DNA of 19,041 nucleotides. It comes from Clostridiales bacterium. Its GTDB lineage: Bacteria > Bacillota > Clostridia > Oscillospirales > Butyricicoccaceae. The notes under the pieces are model-generated. The model had not been told where the DNA came from. It saw nothing but the letters and a program-made list of their open reading frames with translations, and did no database searches. Location: positions 1 to 19,041 of the forward strand of contig JAHZHY010000093.1 in NCBI GenBank assembly GCA_019420045.1, read 5' to 3'. Within the stretch, counting starts at the first letter, position 1, and each line of letters starts with the position of its first letter. Position numbers and translations under genes: made by a program. This document shows positions 1 through 7,195 of the stretch, piece after piece.

Positions 1-1
1 C

Positions 2-919
2 GGGCAGGTGTCCGCGTTGGCCGGACAGCTGCGCTTCCCCGATGTGCGCCAGGCCCAAGCCCATCATGCCGATTTGAGCCGGCAAAAAGAAAAGATGGAG
101 CAGGCCCTGCTGCGGGCCGAACAGGATAATCGCCAGCAACAGACCCGCCTGACCCAGCTGGAAGCGGTCCTCCGGCAGATGACAGAGCTGCTGCGTCAGG
201 GAAGCGATACCGATCGAAAGACCCTGGAAGAAAGGAATCAGGCATTGACCCGGCAGCGGCAGGAAAAACTGGATCGGCAGCAGCAGATCCGCACCCGGAT
301 GCAGACCAATGAAACCATACGGGAGCAGGTTGTGGAGAGATCCCGGGATCTGGTCCGGCGGGAAGAGCGGTACCGGTGGATGGCGGCCCTTTCCGATACC
401 GTCAACGGCTCTTTGAGAGGCCAGGAAAAGGTGATGCTGGAGACCTATGTGCAGATGACCTTTTTTGACCGGATCATCCGGCGTGCCAACCGCCGGTTTT
501 TGGTGATGTCCGGCAATCAATATGAGCTGCGGCGAAAGGCTGGTGGGGAAAACAACCGGAGCCAGACCGGCCTGGAACTGGAAGTGATCGATCACTACAA
601 CGGCTCCTGCCGCAGCGTGCGCAGTCTGTCCGGCGGGGAGTCCTTCCAGGCGGCGTTGTCCCTGGCTCTGGGGTTGTCCGATGAAATTCAGTCGGTCTCC
701 GGCGGCGTGCAGCTGGATACCATGTTTGTGGACGAGGGATTCGGTTCACTGGACGAAGAATCCTTGGCCCAGGCCATCCAGGCGCTCAGCGGTCTGACCG
801 AAGGGAAAAAGCTGGTGGGCATCATCTCCCATGTGGCCTCCCTGAAAGAAAAAATCGAAAAGCAGGTCCTGGTGAAAAAAGACCGGTCCGGCGGCAGCCG
901 GGTGGAACTGGTTTTGTAA
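2..919 (+). CDS. sbcC: SbcC-like exonuclease subunit / SMC-type ATPase, C-terminal part (5' end outside window)
   Basis: The reading frame is open from the first bases, so this is the 3' part of a larger gene (SbcC proteins are usually about 1000 residues). The visible part begins with a Gln/Arg/Glu-rich coiled coil of roughly 120 residues. It is followed by the C-terminal half of an SMC/Rad50-type ATPase head: the ABC signature LSGGESFQAALSLALGL, then the Walker B and D-loop FVDEGFGSLDEESL, then a switch histidine in IISHV. FQAALSLALGLSDEIQ and DEGFGSLD are typical of SbcC rather than of chromosomal SMC or RecN. SbcC pairs with the nuclease SbcD to process hairpins and blocked DNA ends. The sbcD partner, if present, would lie upstream of the window. 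The gene has no functional link to the phosphonate genes and ends at a shared terminator. A GTG at position 8 is in frame but is unlikely to be the true start. Confidence 0.9.
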   Translation, partial: GQVSALAGQLRFPDVRQAQAHHADLSRQKEKMEQALLRAEQDNRQQQTRLTQLEAVLRQMTELLRQGSDTDRKTLEERNQALTRQRQEKLDRQQQIRTRMQTNETIREQVVERSRDLVRREERYRWMAALSDTVNGSLRGQEKVMLETYVQMTFFDRIIRRANRRFLVMSGNQYELRRKAGGENNRSQTGLELEVIDHYNGSCRSVRSLSGGESFQAALSLALGLSDEIQSVSGGVQLDTMFVDEGFGSLDEESLAQAIQALSGLTEGKKLVGIISHVASLKEKIEKQVLVKKDRSGGSRVELVL

Positions 920-930
920 AGAAAAGAGAA

Positions 931-965
931 AAGCTCCGAAAACCTTTGATCGGTTTTCGGAGCTT
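931..965. terminator. Bidirectional intrinsic terminator between convergent sbcC and kinase genes
   Basis: A 14-bp perfect stem (931-944 with 952-965) encloses a 7-nt loop. It runs into T residues on the plus strand (964-969), and on the minus strand it is followed by TTTTCTCTTTTC. It sits between the sbcC stop (919) and the kinase stop (968-970), so it can end transcription from both sides. Confidence 0.9.
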
Positions 966-967
966 TT

Positions 968-1783
968 TTATCCTTGCTGCCACTGCCGGAGAAATTCCGA
1001 AAGGGAGGGTTGGCGCAAATCGGGCTCTTCCAGGGTGGCTTGTCGGGCCACTTGAAAACGGTTGGGAGACAGGGGCCAGTCCCGGTGTTGTCGGGAGCCG
1101 TTTTTTCCGAAGAGAGCAAAGGCGGTGGCGCCCATGCGGTATACATTGGTGCGCTGATCGATGTGCTCGCCGGTGAGAAATTCCTCCGGGGCCATGAAAC
1201 GGGTGGAGCCGGGCATCCGGCCCACGGGATTACGGTAGGGTTCCTGCTGGTATTCATCGATGTCGCAGATCAGGGTCTGGCCTTTTTTCGGATCGTAGAG
1301 AATGGAGCCATCATAGAAATCCACAGCCAGATACCCCAGCATTCCCACAAGATTGTGAAAATCCAGGATCTCTTCAAAGATTTTTTCCCGCACGGGAAGA
1401 GGCAGGGATAAAAACGCTTCCCGGGTGGGATATTGTTTGCCCATGCACAGCCCCTCCACCCAGGGGAAAAGCAGTGCAAAGCCTTGGGGTACTGGCCGGG
1501 CATCCAAAAGAGGGATCAGGTTGGGATGGGCCAGGTTCCGGTAAAGTTCCGCGGCCTGCTCCAGACGGTCGATGGCTTGCTGTGGCGGGATTTTGCTGCG
1601 GCAGGGCATGGCCCCGGCCAATTTGAGAAAATAGCGGCGGCCTCTGTGCTCCAGACCAAAGCCCATGCAGCCGGAATCCTGCTGATCAAAGACCTGGAAG
1701 GGCTGACCGTAACAATGGAGGAAGGAAAAATCAAAGGGCTGTTGCAAACAAAAAGAAAGGCCACCGGCCTGTTGGGTAATCAT
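968..1783 (-). CDS. Protein-kinase-fold protein (divergent Ser/Thr kinase family), paired with the PhnF-like regulator
   Basis: A 271-residue protein with the landmarks of a eukaryotic-like kinase fold. There is a glycine-rich segment (about 38-45), a candidate ATP lysine K54 in YFLKLAGA, HPNLIPLL (86-93), a degenerate catalytic loop with D155 (the HRD position reads AVD), and a DFG-like D174-I-D176. An APE-like FMAPEE lies near 196-201, followed by a helix resembling the conserved subdomain IX region. The catalytic-loop Asn is replaced by Ser (S160), so activity is not certain. I placed the start at ATG 1783 because GAGAGGAGA lies 8 nt upstream; an in-frame TTG at 1804 lies upstream of that site. 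It follows the GntR gene by about 30 nt with no terminator, so the two are probably co-transcribed. No membrane segment or sensor domain is visible. Its substrate is unknown; it could be a protein kinase or a small-molecule kinase of the same fold. Confidence 0.75.
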   Translation of the reverse strand: MITQQAGGLSFCLQQPFDFSFLHCYGQPFQVFDQQDSGCMGFGLEHRGRRYFLKLAGAMPCRSKIPPQQAIDRLEQAAELYRNLAHPNLIPLLDARPVPQGFALLFPWVEGLCMGKQYPTREAFLSLPLPVREKIFEEILDFHNLVGMLGYLAVDFYDGSILYDPKKGQTLICDIDEYQQEPYRNPVGRMPGSTRFMAPEEFLTGEHIDQRTNVYRMGATAFALFGKNGSRQHRDWPLSPNRFQVARQATLEEPDLRQPSLSEFLRQWQQG

Positions 1784-1814
1784 GCAAGGTTCTCCTCTCA
1801 ACAAAATAGATCAA

Positions 1815-2519
1815 TCAAAGCTGTAAGACAAAACGGTCGCCGCGATACACGATGCGCAGCACTTCCAAAACTTCGCCATCTGGGGAAGAAAGGGTTTTGG
1901 AGGTGAGAATCAGTGCAGGACAGCATCCGGGAAGCTCTAAAAGCTTCCGTTCTTTTTTGGTAGGTACCATCATGGCCAGGCACCGCTGGGATACCTGGCA
2001 GTGTTCATAGCCCTGAGCGCGAAGATATTGGCTGACCGATTGGATGCCCTCTCCCTCTGTTTCCAGCTGAGGGAATCGGGCGGCAGAAAGATAGCTAGTG
2101 TGCAAGGCGGCCGGTACGCCGTCCACCACCCGCAGACGGCTTATTTTCAGGACTTTGTCCTGAGGGGAGGCTCCCAGAATTTGAAACAGCTGGGGTTTGT
2201 AATTCACCCATTTTCGCTGCACCACCCGGTTTTCGCATGATAGACCCTGCTGGGCCATTTTTTTGGCAAAACCGGATAGCTCCATGGCCAGGGGGATCAT
2301 GCGGGGAGGAAGGGAGGCAAAGGTGCCTTTTCCCTGGTGGGAAAAAAGATACCCCAGCTCTTCCAGCTGTTCATAGGCCTTGCGGATGTGGGTGCGAGGC
2401 ACGCCATAGTGTCCGGCCAGTTGGTTTTGGCTGGGCATCTTTTCTCCTGGAGGGAGTTTTCCGCTTTTGATGTCCTGCATCAGCTTTTCTGCAATGCTTT
2501 CCCAAGGTTTTTCTTTCAT
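1815..2519 (-). CDS. phnF: GntR/HutC-family transcriptional regulator with UTRA domain, PhnF-like
   Basis: A 234-residue regulator. Residues about 4-72 are a GntR winged helix-turn-helix, with SGKLPPGEKMPSQNQLA and the recognition segment containing GVPRTHIRKAYEQLE, then the wing GYLFSHQGKGTF. Residues about 90-230 form a UTRA ligand-binding domain, with KVLKISRLRVVDGVPAALHTSYL as its family hallmark. PhnF proteins of this class repress phn or phosphonate-transport genes and respond to a phosphorylated ligand or to phosphate status. Here the gene lies divergent to the phn operon across a 174-bp gap, which fits local control of that operon. The ATG at 2519 has GGGAGGAG 5 nt upstream. The ligand cannot be read from sequence. 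The phnF symbol rests on context plus domain layout, since HutC-type regulators of sugars look much alike. Confidence 0.85.
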   Translation of the reverse strand: MKEKPWESIAEKLMQDIKSGKLPPGEKMPSQNQLAGHYGVPRTHIRKAYEQLEELGYLFSHQGKGTFASLPPRMIPLAMELSGFAKKMAQQGLSCENRVVQRKWVNYKPQLFQILGASPQDKVLKISRLRVVDGVPAALHTSYLSAARFPQLETEGEGIQSVSQYLRAQGYEHCQVSQRCLAMMVPTKKERKLLELPGCCPALILTSKTLSSPDGEVLEVLRIVYRGDRFVLQL

Positions 2520-2548
2520 AAAGGCTCCTCCCTTTTCGGTACGAACCC

Positions 2549-2577
2549 ATTATAGAGGGGCGCTGAGGGGAGTGCAA
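2549..2577 (-). promoter_or_regulatory. Sigma-A promoter for the phnF-kinase unit
   Basis: On the minus strand TTGCAC (2572-2577) and a perfect TATAAT (2549-2554) are separated by 17 bp. The start codon lies about 30 bp further on, giving a short leader that includes the ribosome binding site. A small inverted repeat GGT-ACGA-ACC (2538-2547) sits just past the -10 box and could be an autoregulatory operator; that part is a guess. Confidence 0.8.
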
Positions 2578-2593
2578 TGGGCTGGGGCGAACT

Positions 2594-2641
2594 TTGACCA
2601 AATCCACTTGGCGCCTTTACAAAAGGGCCGTAGGATGGCCC
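2594..2641 (+). promoter_or_regulatory. Candidate weak promoter/operator region of the phn operon
   Basis: No consensus plus-strand promoter is present before phnD. Two poor candidates exist: TTGACC (2594-2599) with TTTACA (2616-2621) at 16 bp, and TTGGCG (2608-2613) with TAGGAT (2631-2636) at 17 bp. The second -10 lies inside an inverted repeat GGGCC-N7-GGCCC (2625-2641), and CCAA-N6-TTGG (2598-2611) overlaps the first. A weak, factor-dependent promoter with an overlapping operator would suit a phosphate-starvation or phosphonate-induced operon, but the exact elements are uncertain. Confidence 0.35.
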
Positions 2642-2693
2642 CGTAAGCAAGACCACGGCAGACAAGCAACGGAATCGAAGGAGGATTCACGGA

Positions 2694-3644
2694 ATGAAAG
2701 TGAAACGAATGACAGCAGCTCTGCTCATGGCGGCCATGACCTGTGGCGTGCTCACTGGATGCAGCCAGGACAGCAAGGAAGGGGAGCAAAAAACTGTTTC
2801 CGGCGGCAGCGGTGCGGAACAGACCGCCGACTACGGTGTGGAAGAAGTGGTGATGGTGCTCATTCCCGGTGAAGACACGGAAAAATCCGTGCAGCTGCGG
2901 GATGATATGGCGGAAGAGATGAGCAAAGCCATCGGCATTCCGGTGACAACTTACCGGGCCACCGATTACAGCGCCGCGGTGGAAGCCATGCGCACCGGCC
3001 ACGCACAGCTGGCCATGCTTGGGCCCTTCTCTTATGTGACGGCCCGGGAGCGGGCCGGGGCCGAATGCCTGGTGACCACGGCCACCAACGGGGAGATCGG
3101 CTATTATTCCCATATCATCACTTCGGCGGACAGCGATATCGACAGCGTGGAGGACCTGGAGGGAAAGACATTTGCCTTTGTGGACCCGGAGTCCACCAGC
3201 GGCAATGTGGTGCCTTCCGATGAGATTCTCAATGAGATCGGCGATGATGACCTGTCCTTTGACGATCTGCACACCGATGGAAAGTTCTTCAAATCGGCTA
3301 TGTATGCCGGCAATCACGCCGCCTCTCTTCAGGCCGTGGTGCAGGGGAATGTGGATGCCGCTGCGGTATCCTCCGGCACCTATCAGAATCAGCTGGACGA
3401 GGGGAACTTCAATGAGGAAGATGTGAAGATCATCCATACATCCCCCTTGATTCCCGGCAGCCCCATCGCTGTGCAGAAAGATCTGCCCCAGGAACTGAAA
3501 GACAAGATCCGGGATTTCCTGCTGGATTACAGCGAAGAGTACTTCACTGCTCTGGGCGAGCCGGATAAGCGCTATGTGGAAGTGGAAGACAGCACCTACG
3601 ATTACCTGGCCGAGCTGAAGGAAGAGTACGGGCTGAGCGACTGA
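2694..3644 (+). CDS. phnD: Phosphonate ABC transporter substrate-binding lipoprotein PhnD
   Basis: A 316-residue secreted binding protein. It starts with a lipoprotein signal peptide: KVKR, a hydrophobic stretch, and the lipobox LTGC with lipidation at C23, followed by a short charged linker. The mature part has PhnD hallmarks: VMVLIPGEDTEK near the start, DYSAAVEAMRTGHAQLAMLGPFSYV (two segments of one motif) in the middle, and VDPESTSGNVVPS. In that last motif the Ser/Thr cluster is the usual phosphonate-binding loop. It would capture phosphonates outside the membrane and hand them to PhnE1/E2. The ATG has GGAGG 9-10 nt upstream. Its stop overlaps the phnC ATG by one base (TGATG), indicating translational coupling. 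It is the first gene of the operon. Related proteins can also bind phosphite or hypophosphite, but the downstream C-P lyase genes argue for phosphonates. Confidence 0.95.
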   Translation: MKVKRMTAALLMAAMTCGVLTGCSQDSKEGEQKTVSGGSGAEQTADYGVEEVVMVLIPGEDTEKSVQLRDDMAEEMSKAIGIPVTTYRATDYSAAVEAMRTGHAQLAMLGPFSYVTARERAGAECLVTTATNGEIGYYSHIITSADSDIDSVEDLEGKTFAFVDPESTSGNVVPSDEILNEIGDDDLSFDDLHTDGKFFKSAMYAGNHAASLQAVVQGNVDAAAVSSGTYQNQLDEGNFNEEDVKIIHTSPLIPGSPIAVQKDLPQELKDKIRDFLLDYSEEYFTALGEPDKRYVEVEDSTYDYLAELKEEYGLSD

Positions 3645-4465
3645 TGAACCAGGCAGAAAGGAACGGGCAAATGGAACAGGTGCTGAGTATACGCGGCCTG
3701 AAAAAATACTATGGTCCCACCCGTGCGGTGGAGGATGTGAGTTTTGATGTGGCCCAGGGGGAGCTGGTGGTGATCATCGGCCCCTCCGGGGCGGGGAAAT
3801 CCACCGTCCTTCGTTGCATCAACCGGATGATCCAGCCCACGGAGGGAGAGATTCTGTTTCAGGGGCAGGATATGGCCGCCCTTCGCAGAGAGAGCCAGCT
3901 CAAGCCTTTGCGGCGACAGATCGGTATGATCTTTCAGAGCTTCAATCTGGTTTATCGCCTTTCGGTGTTTCAGAATGTGCTCCATGGGCGTTTGGGGTAT
4001 TTGTCCACACCCGATGCGGTGCTGGGCCGTTACAGCGAAGAGGACAAACGAAAAGCGCTGGAGATTCTGGAAATGGTGGGACTGCGGGGCATGATCTACA
4101 AGCGGGCCGGGGAGCTTTCCGGAGGCCAGAAGCAGAGGGTGGGCATTGCCCGGGCCCTGATGCAGGACCCCACTTTGCTGCTGTGCGACGAGCCCATCGC
4201 ATCCTTGGACCCCAATTCCTCCAAGGTGATCATGGACCAAATCCAGCAGATGGCCCACAAAAAGAAGATCGCCTGCATTGTCAATCTCCATCAGGTGGAT
4301 GTGGCCCGTACCTATGCGGACCGGATCGTGGGAATTCACCAGGGCCGGGTGGTATTTGACGATGTGCCGGAAAAACTCACCGACCAGATGATCGAGACCA
4401 TCTATGATGCGCCGCTCAGCCAGTTGACAGTGAGCATGGAAGGGGGAAAAGCAGTCAATGAATAG
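3644..4465 (+). CDS. phnC: Phosphonate ABC transporter ATP-binding protein PhnC
   Basis: A 273-residue ABC ATPase with Walker A GPSGAGKST (46-54), a Q-loop in IFQSFNLV, the signature LSGGQKQR, Walker B LLLCDEPIASLDP, and an H-loop in VNLHQVD. FNLVYRLSVFQNVLHGRLG is typical of PhnC. It would drive import by the two PhnE permeases. The start shown overlaps the phnD stop. An in-frame ATG at 3671 has AAAGGA 8 nt upstream and matches the usual N-terminus of the family better (264 residues), so it may be the real start. The 3' end overlaps phnE1 by 8 nt. Confidence 0.95.
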   Translation: MNQAERNGQMEQVLSIRGLKKYYGPTRAVEDVSFDVAQGELVVIIGPSGAGKSTVLRCINRMIQPTEGEILFQGQDMAALRRESQLKPLRRQIGMIFQSFNLVYRLSVFQNVLHGRLGYLSTPDAVLGRYSEEDKRKALEILEMVGLRGMIYKRAGELSGGQKQRVGIARALMQDPTLLLCDEPIASLDPNSSKVIMDQIQQMAHKKKIACIVNLHQVDVARTYADRIVGIHQGRVVFDDVPEKLTDQMIETIYDAPLSQLTVSMEGGKAVNE

Positions 4466-5255
4466 GAAAACATCCATTCCGCTCATCCCCCGGCGGGAAA
4501 AGATCATGACCCTTCTGGTGGCGTTGGGAGTAGGGATACTTTTTGTGATATCCACGGTGTCCACCGGGTACAACCCCTTTGATTTTCTGCTGAACATGGA
4601 AAATTTCTGGGATTTTATCTTTCAGGATCTGCTTCCGCCCAAGATTGCCGATTGGCAGACCATCGAGGAAGGGGTGCTGCAAACCATCTGCATGGCGGTG
4701 GGCGCCAGTCTGGTGGCCTCTGTGTGCTCCCTGGCTCTGGCTTTTCTGGGCTCCAACACCACATCGCCCTGGCCGCCGCTGAAAAAGATCATTCGCCTGG
4801 TGGCTTCGGTACAGCGGAATATCCCCAGCATGATTTGGACATTTCTGCTCATCATGTCTTTCGGCATTGGCAATCTGGTGGGGGTGCTGGCCCTGCTGAT
4901 CACCACCTGCGGTTTTCTCATCCGCTCCTTTATCGAGACCATCGATGAAGTGGGAGGAGAAAGCCTGGAGGCCATGGAGGCAGTAGGGGCCGGGCGGCTG
5001 ACCACCATTACCCAGGTGATCGTGCCCGCTTGTTTGCCGGGGTTTCTGTCCTGGCTGCTCTATTCTTTGGAAGTCAACATCCGCTCGTCCACTTTGGTGG
5101 GCGCTGTGGGAGGAGGAGGCATCGGTCTTGTGATGATGGGTTATATCAAACAGTTTCGGTATCATTCCGCCATCGGCGTGATTTTGCTCATTGCCGCCAT
5201 TGTCATTTTGGTGGATATGCTCACCAATTTTCTGAGAAAGAAGGTACTGGCCTGA
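4458..5255 (+). CDS. phnE: Phosphonate ABC transporter permease PhnE (first copy)
   Basis: A 265-residue inner-membrane permease with about six hydrophobic segments, the first at residues 14-34 (LVALGVGILFVIST region). The cytoplasmic EAA loop that docks to the ATPase is clear: LEAMEAVGAGRLTTITQVIVP, then GFLSWLLYSLEVNIRSSTLVG. PhnE proteins form the transmembrane channel of the phosphonate importer. The ATG overlaps the end of phnC by 8 nt, with GGAAGGGGGAAA upstream, and the stop overlaps the next permease gene (TGATG), so phnC, E1 and E2 are translated in a coupled chain. It likely forms a heterodimer with the second PhnE rather than a homodimer. Confidence 0.93.
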   Translation: MNRKTSIPLIPRREKIMTLLVALGVGILFVISTVSTGYNPFDFLLNMENFWDFIFQDLLPPKIADWQTIEEGVLQTICMAVGASLVASVCSLALAFLGSNTTSPWPPLKKIIRLVASVQRNIPSMIWTFLLIMSFGIGNLVGVLALLITTCGFLIRSFIETIDEVGGESLEAMEAVGAGRLTTITQVIVPACLPGFLSWLLYSLEVNIRSSTLVGAVGGGGIGLVMMGYIKQFRYHSAIGVILLIAAIVILVDMLTNFLRKKVLA

Positions 5256-6139
5256 TGAACAGCATAGCTACAACTGCTCCCGCCAAGATGCTGGCACCGG
5301 GAAGCGGCCAACAGGAAACAAGGCCGGAAGATCTGCTGTGGGACAGCCGGGGACGGATCCGCACCAAAGATCCCAGCCGGGATCGGACATTGCACTTGTT
5401 TTTGCTGGCCTTTGCGATTTTGGGAGCACTGGCTCTTGTGGGCATGAAGCTGGATATGGAGCAGCTTGTTCAGGGAGTGGGAGAGATCCCCGCAGCCATT
5501 GGTAAACTGGCAGAACTGGATTTCAGCCAGGTGGATATCACCTTCACTTCTCTGCTGGAATCGGTGGCCGTGGCTGTCCTCTCCACGGTGTACAGCATGC
5601 TGGGAGGAATGGTGCTGGCGGTGTTTCTGGCCAAAAATCTGACGCCCTTCCGGTGGCTTTCCACATTGCTTTCTGCGGCCATGACATTCCTGCGGGCCAT
5701 TCCCTCCATCATCTGGGTGCTTTTGGTGCTGGTCTGCGTTGGGTTCGGCCCGGACGCCGGCATCATCGGCATCTGTATTTTCAGTACATCCTTTTTTGCC
5801 CGTTCCTTTGCCCAGTGTTTCGAGGAAGTGCCCCAGGAAACTCTGGAGGCCCTTCAGGCCATGGGCGCAGGCCGTGTGAAGATCTTTTTCAGTGCGGTGT
5901 TGCCATCGGCCCTCACCGGACTGATCGCCTGGACCTCCATCAGCTTTGAAAGCAATTTTGAAGCTTCTTCGGTGCTGGGAACAGTGGGAGCCGGGGGCAT
6001 CGGTTATGTGATCTCCAACAGTTTTGGCCGCTATGCCTACGGCCAGGCCATTGTGGCCATCGGCATGGTGCTGCTGTTCACTTACGCCATGGAGATGCTC
6101 TTTACCTTTGTCAAAGAGAAGAAAGCCAGAATCGGATAG
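5255..6139 (+). CDS. phnE: Phosphonate ABC transporter permease PhnE (second copy)
   Basis: A 294-residue permease homologous to the preceding one but clearly diverged. It has a polar N-terminal extension of about 40 residues (WDSRGRIRTKDPSRDRTLH region) before the first membrane span near residues 45-65. The EAA loop reads LEALQAMGAGRVKIFFSAVLP, followed by SSVLGTVGAGGIGYVISNSFG. The start ATG at 5255 overlaps the stop of the first permease; the frame is open further upstream but that region is phnE1 coding. Paired phnE genes are common in Gram-positive phosphonate transporters, where the two permeases make an asymmetric channel. Confidence 0.93.
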   Translation: MNSIATTAPAKMLAPGSGQQETRPEDLLWDSRGRIRTKDPSRDRTLHLFLLAFAILGALALVGMKLDMEQLVQGVGEIPAAIGKLAELDFSQVDITFTSLLESVAVAVLSTVYSMLGGMVLAVFLAKNLTPFRWLSTLLSAAMTFLRAIPSIIWVLLVLVCVGFGPDAGIIGICIFSTSFFARSFAQCFEEVPQETLEALQAMGAGRVKIFFSAVLPSALTGLIAWTSISFESNFEASSVLGTVGAGGIGYVISNSFGRYAYGQAIVAIGMVLLFTYAMEMLFTFVKEKKARIG

Positions 6140-6156
6140 CGGAAAAGAGGAGAACG

Positions 6157-6585
6157 ATGGAAACTTGCAATTATTCCAAGGTCCTTTGCCAAAGCTCCGG
6201 CCAGTGGGTGGTGGATTTGATCGGGCCGGTGATGGATAAATACCCGGTGCGGGTGCTGCGCAAACCGGCCAAAACCCTGGTGATGATCAAAATGCGGGAG
6301 ACTGTGGCCAAAGCCCAGTTCTATCTGGGGGAAATGCTGGCCTGTGAAGCCATGGTGGAGCTGGAAGGGAAAAAGGGATTTGCCCTGATGATGGGCGATG
6401 ATACTCAGAAGGTCATGGCGGCCGCTGTGGTGGATGCGCTGCGGAAAACCGATCTGCCGGAAAAAGAGCCGGTGCTGCAGGCGCTGGAGCAGCGGCAGCA
6501 GGAGCTGGAAAGAGAGCAGCAGCGGGAAATTGCCCGTCATGCCCGCTCGAAAGTCCAGTTTGAGACCCTGGATGTTTCCTATTGA
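6157..6585 (+). CDS. phnG: C-P lyase core subunit PhnG
   Basis: A 142-residue protein matching PhnG in length and in the central pattern: VRVLRKPAKTLVMIKMRETV, then FYLGEMLACEAMVELEG, then GFALMMGDD. PhnG is a structural and probably catalytic part of the PhnG-H-I-J core complex. With PhnI, H and L it transfers phosphonate to the ribose of ATP. The C-terminal third (about 100-130) is a Glu/Gln/Arg-rich helix, as is usual. The ATG has GAGGAG 5-6 nt upstream and follows phnE2 by 17 nt. It begins the catalytic half of the operon. The assignment is firm because phnH, I and J follow in canonical order. Confidence 0.93.
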   Translation: METCNYSKVLCQSSGQWVVDLIGPVMDKYPVRVLRKPAKTLVMIKMRETVAKAQFYLGEMLACEAMVELEGKKGFALMMGDDTQKVMAAAVVDALRKTDLPEKEPVLQALEQRQQELEREQQREIARHARSKVQFETLDVSY

Positions 6586-6600
6586 CAGGAGGAAGGACTT

Positions 6601-7194
6601 ATGATCACATCGGACCGATTTGACCTGGTGTTCGATTGCCAGAAGGTCTTTAAACAGTTGATGGATGCCCTGGCCATGCCGGGAAAGATCCGCTCCATTG
6701 CCCGGGAAGGACAGAATCTGGAGCATCCCCAGGGCGTCATGGCGGCCGCCGCTTTGACTCTTGTGGACAACAGCTGCACCTTTGCTGTCATGCAAGACAG
6801 CGCCTTGAAAGAAGAACTTCGCCAAATGACCTATGGCCGGCCGGCTGCCTTGGAAGAAGCCGACTATATCTTTCTGCCGGACAGCCAGGACATGGAAAAC
6901 GATCAGGTGGAGGAAATCCTGGAAAAGGCCAAGAAAGGGACTTTGCCGGAACCTCACAAAAGCGCCACATTGTTTGTAGGCATTCCCTCCTTGAGGGGCG
7001 GGGAAGAGAGTATGCTCACCGGCCCTGGGGTAAAGGGGAGCATCTCCATCCATCTGCCCCAGACGGGGAGCCGGTGGCTGAAAATCCGTCAGGAAATGGA
7101 GATCGAGTTTCCTTGCGGCGTGGAAATCTGTTTTCTCACACCGGAAGGGGAGCTGATGGCCGTGCCCCGGAAAGTGAAATGGGAGGAAAAATAG
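6601..7194 (+). CDS. phnH: C-P lyase core subunit PhnH
   Basis: A 197-residue protein of typical PhnH length. FDLVFDCQKVFKQLMDALAMPGK near the N-terminus corresponds to the well-known PhnH opening (a short run ending in MxxPG). Other matching parts are AAAALTLVDNSCTFAV in the middle, PGVKGSISIHL and GVEICFLTPEGELMAVPR at the end. PhnH has a PLP-transferase-like fold but no cofactor and acts as a dimer in the PhnGHIJ complex. The ATG at 6601 has AGGAGG upstream; the gap to phnG is 15 nt and to phnI 1 nt. Confidence 0.93.
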   Translation: MITSDRFDLVFDCQKVFKQLMDALAMPGKIRSIAREGQNLEHPQGVMAAAALTLVDNSCTFAVMQDSALKEELRQMTYGRPAALEEADYIFLPDSQDMENDQVEEILEKAKKGTLPEPHKSATLFVGIPSLRGGEESMLTGPGVKGSISIHLPQTGSRWLKIRQEMEIEFPCGVEICFLTPEGELMAVPRKVKWEEK

Positions 7195-7195
7195 C

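Noticed and set aside
2694..4465. Taking phnD/phnC as a phosphite or hypophosphite (PtxABC/HtxBCDE-type) transporter.
   Set aside because: No ptxD or htxA oxidoreductase is present, and the transporter is translationally linked to a complete C-P lyase set.
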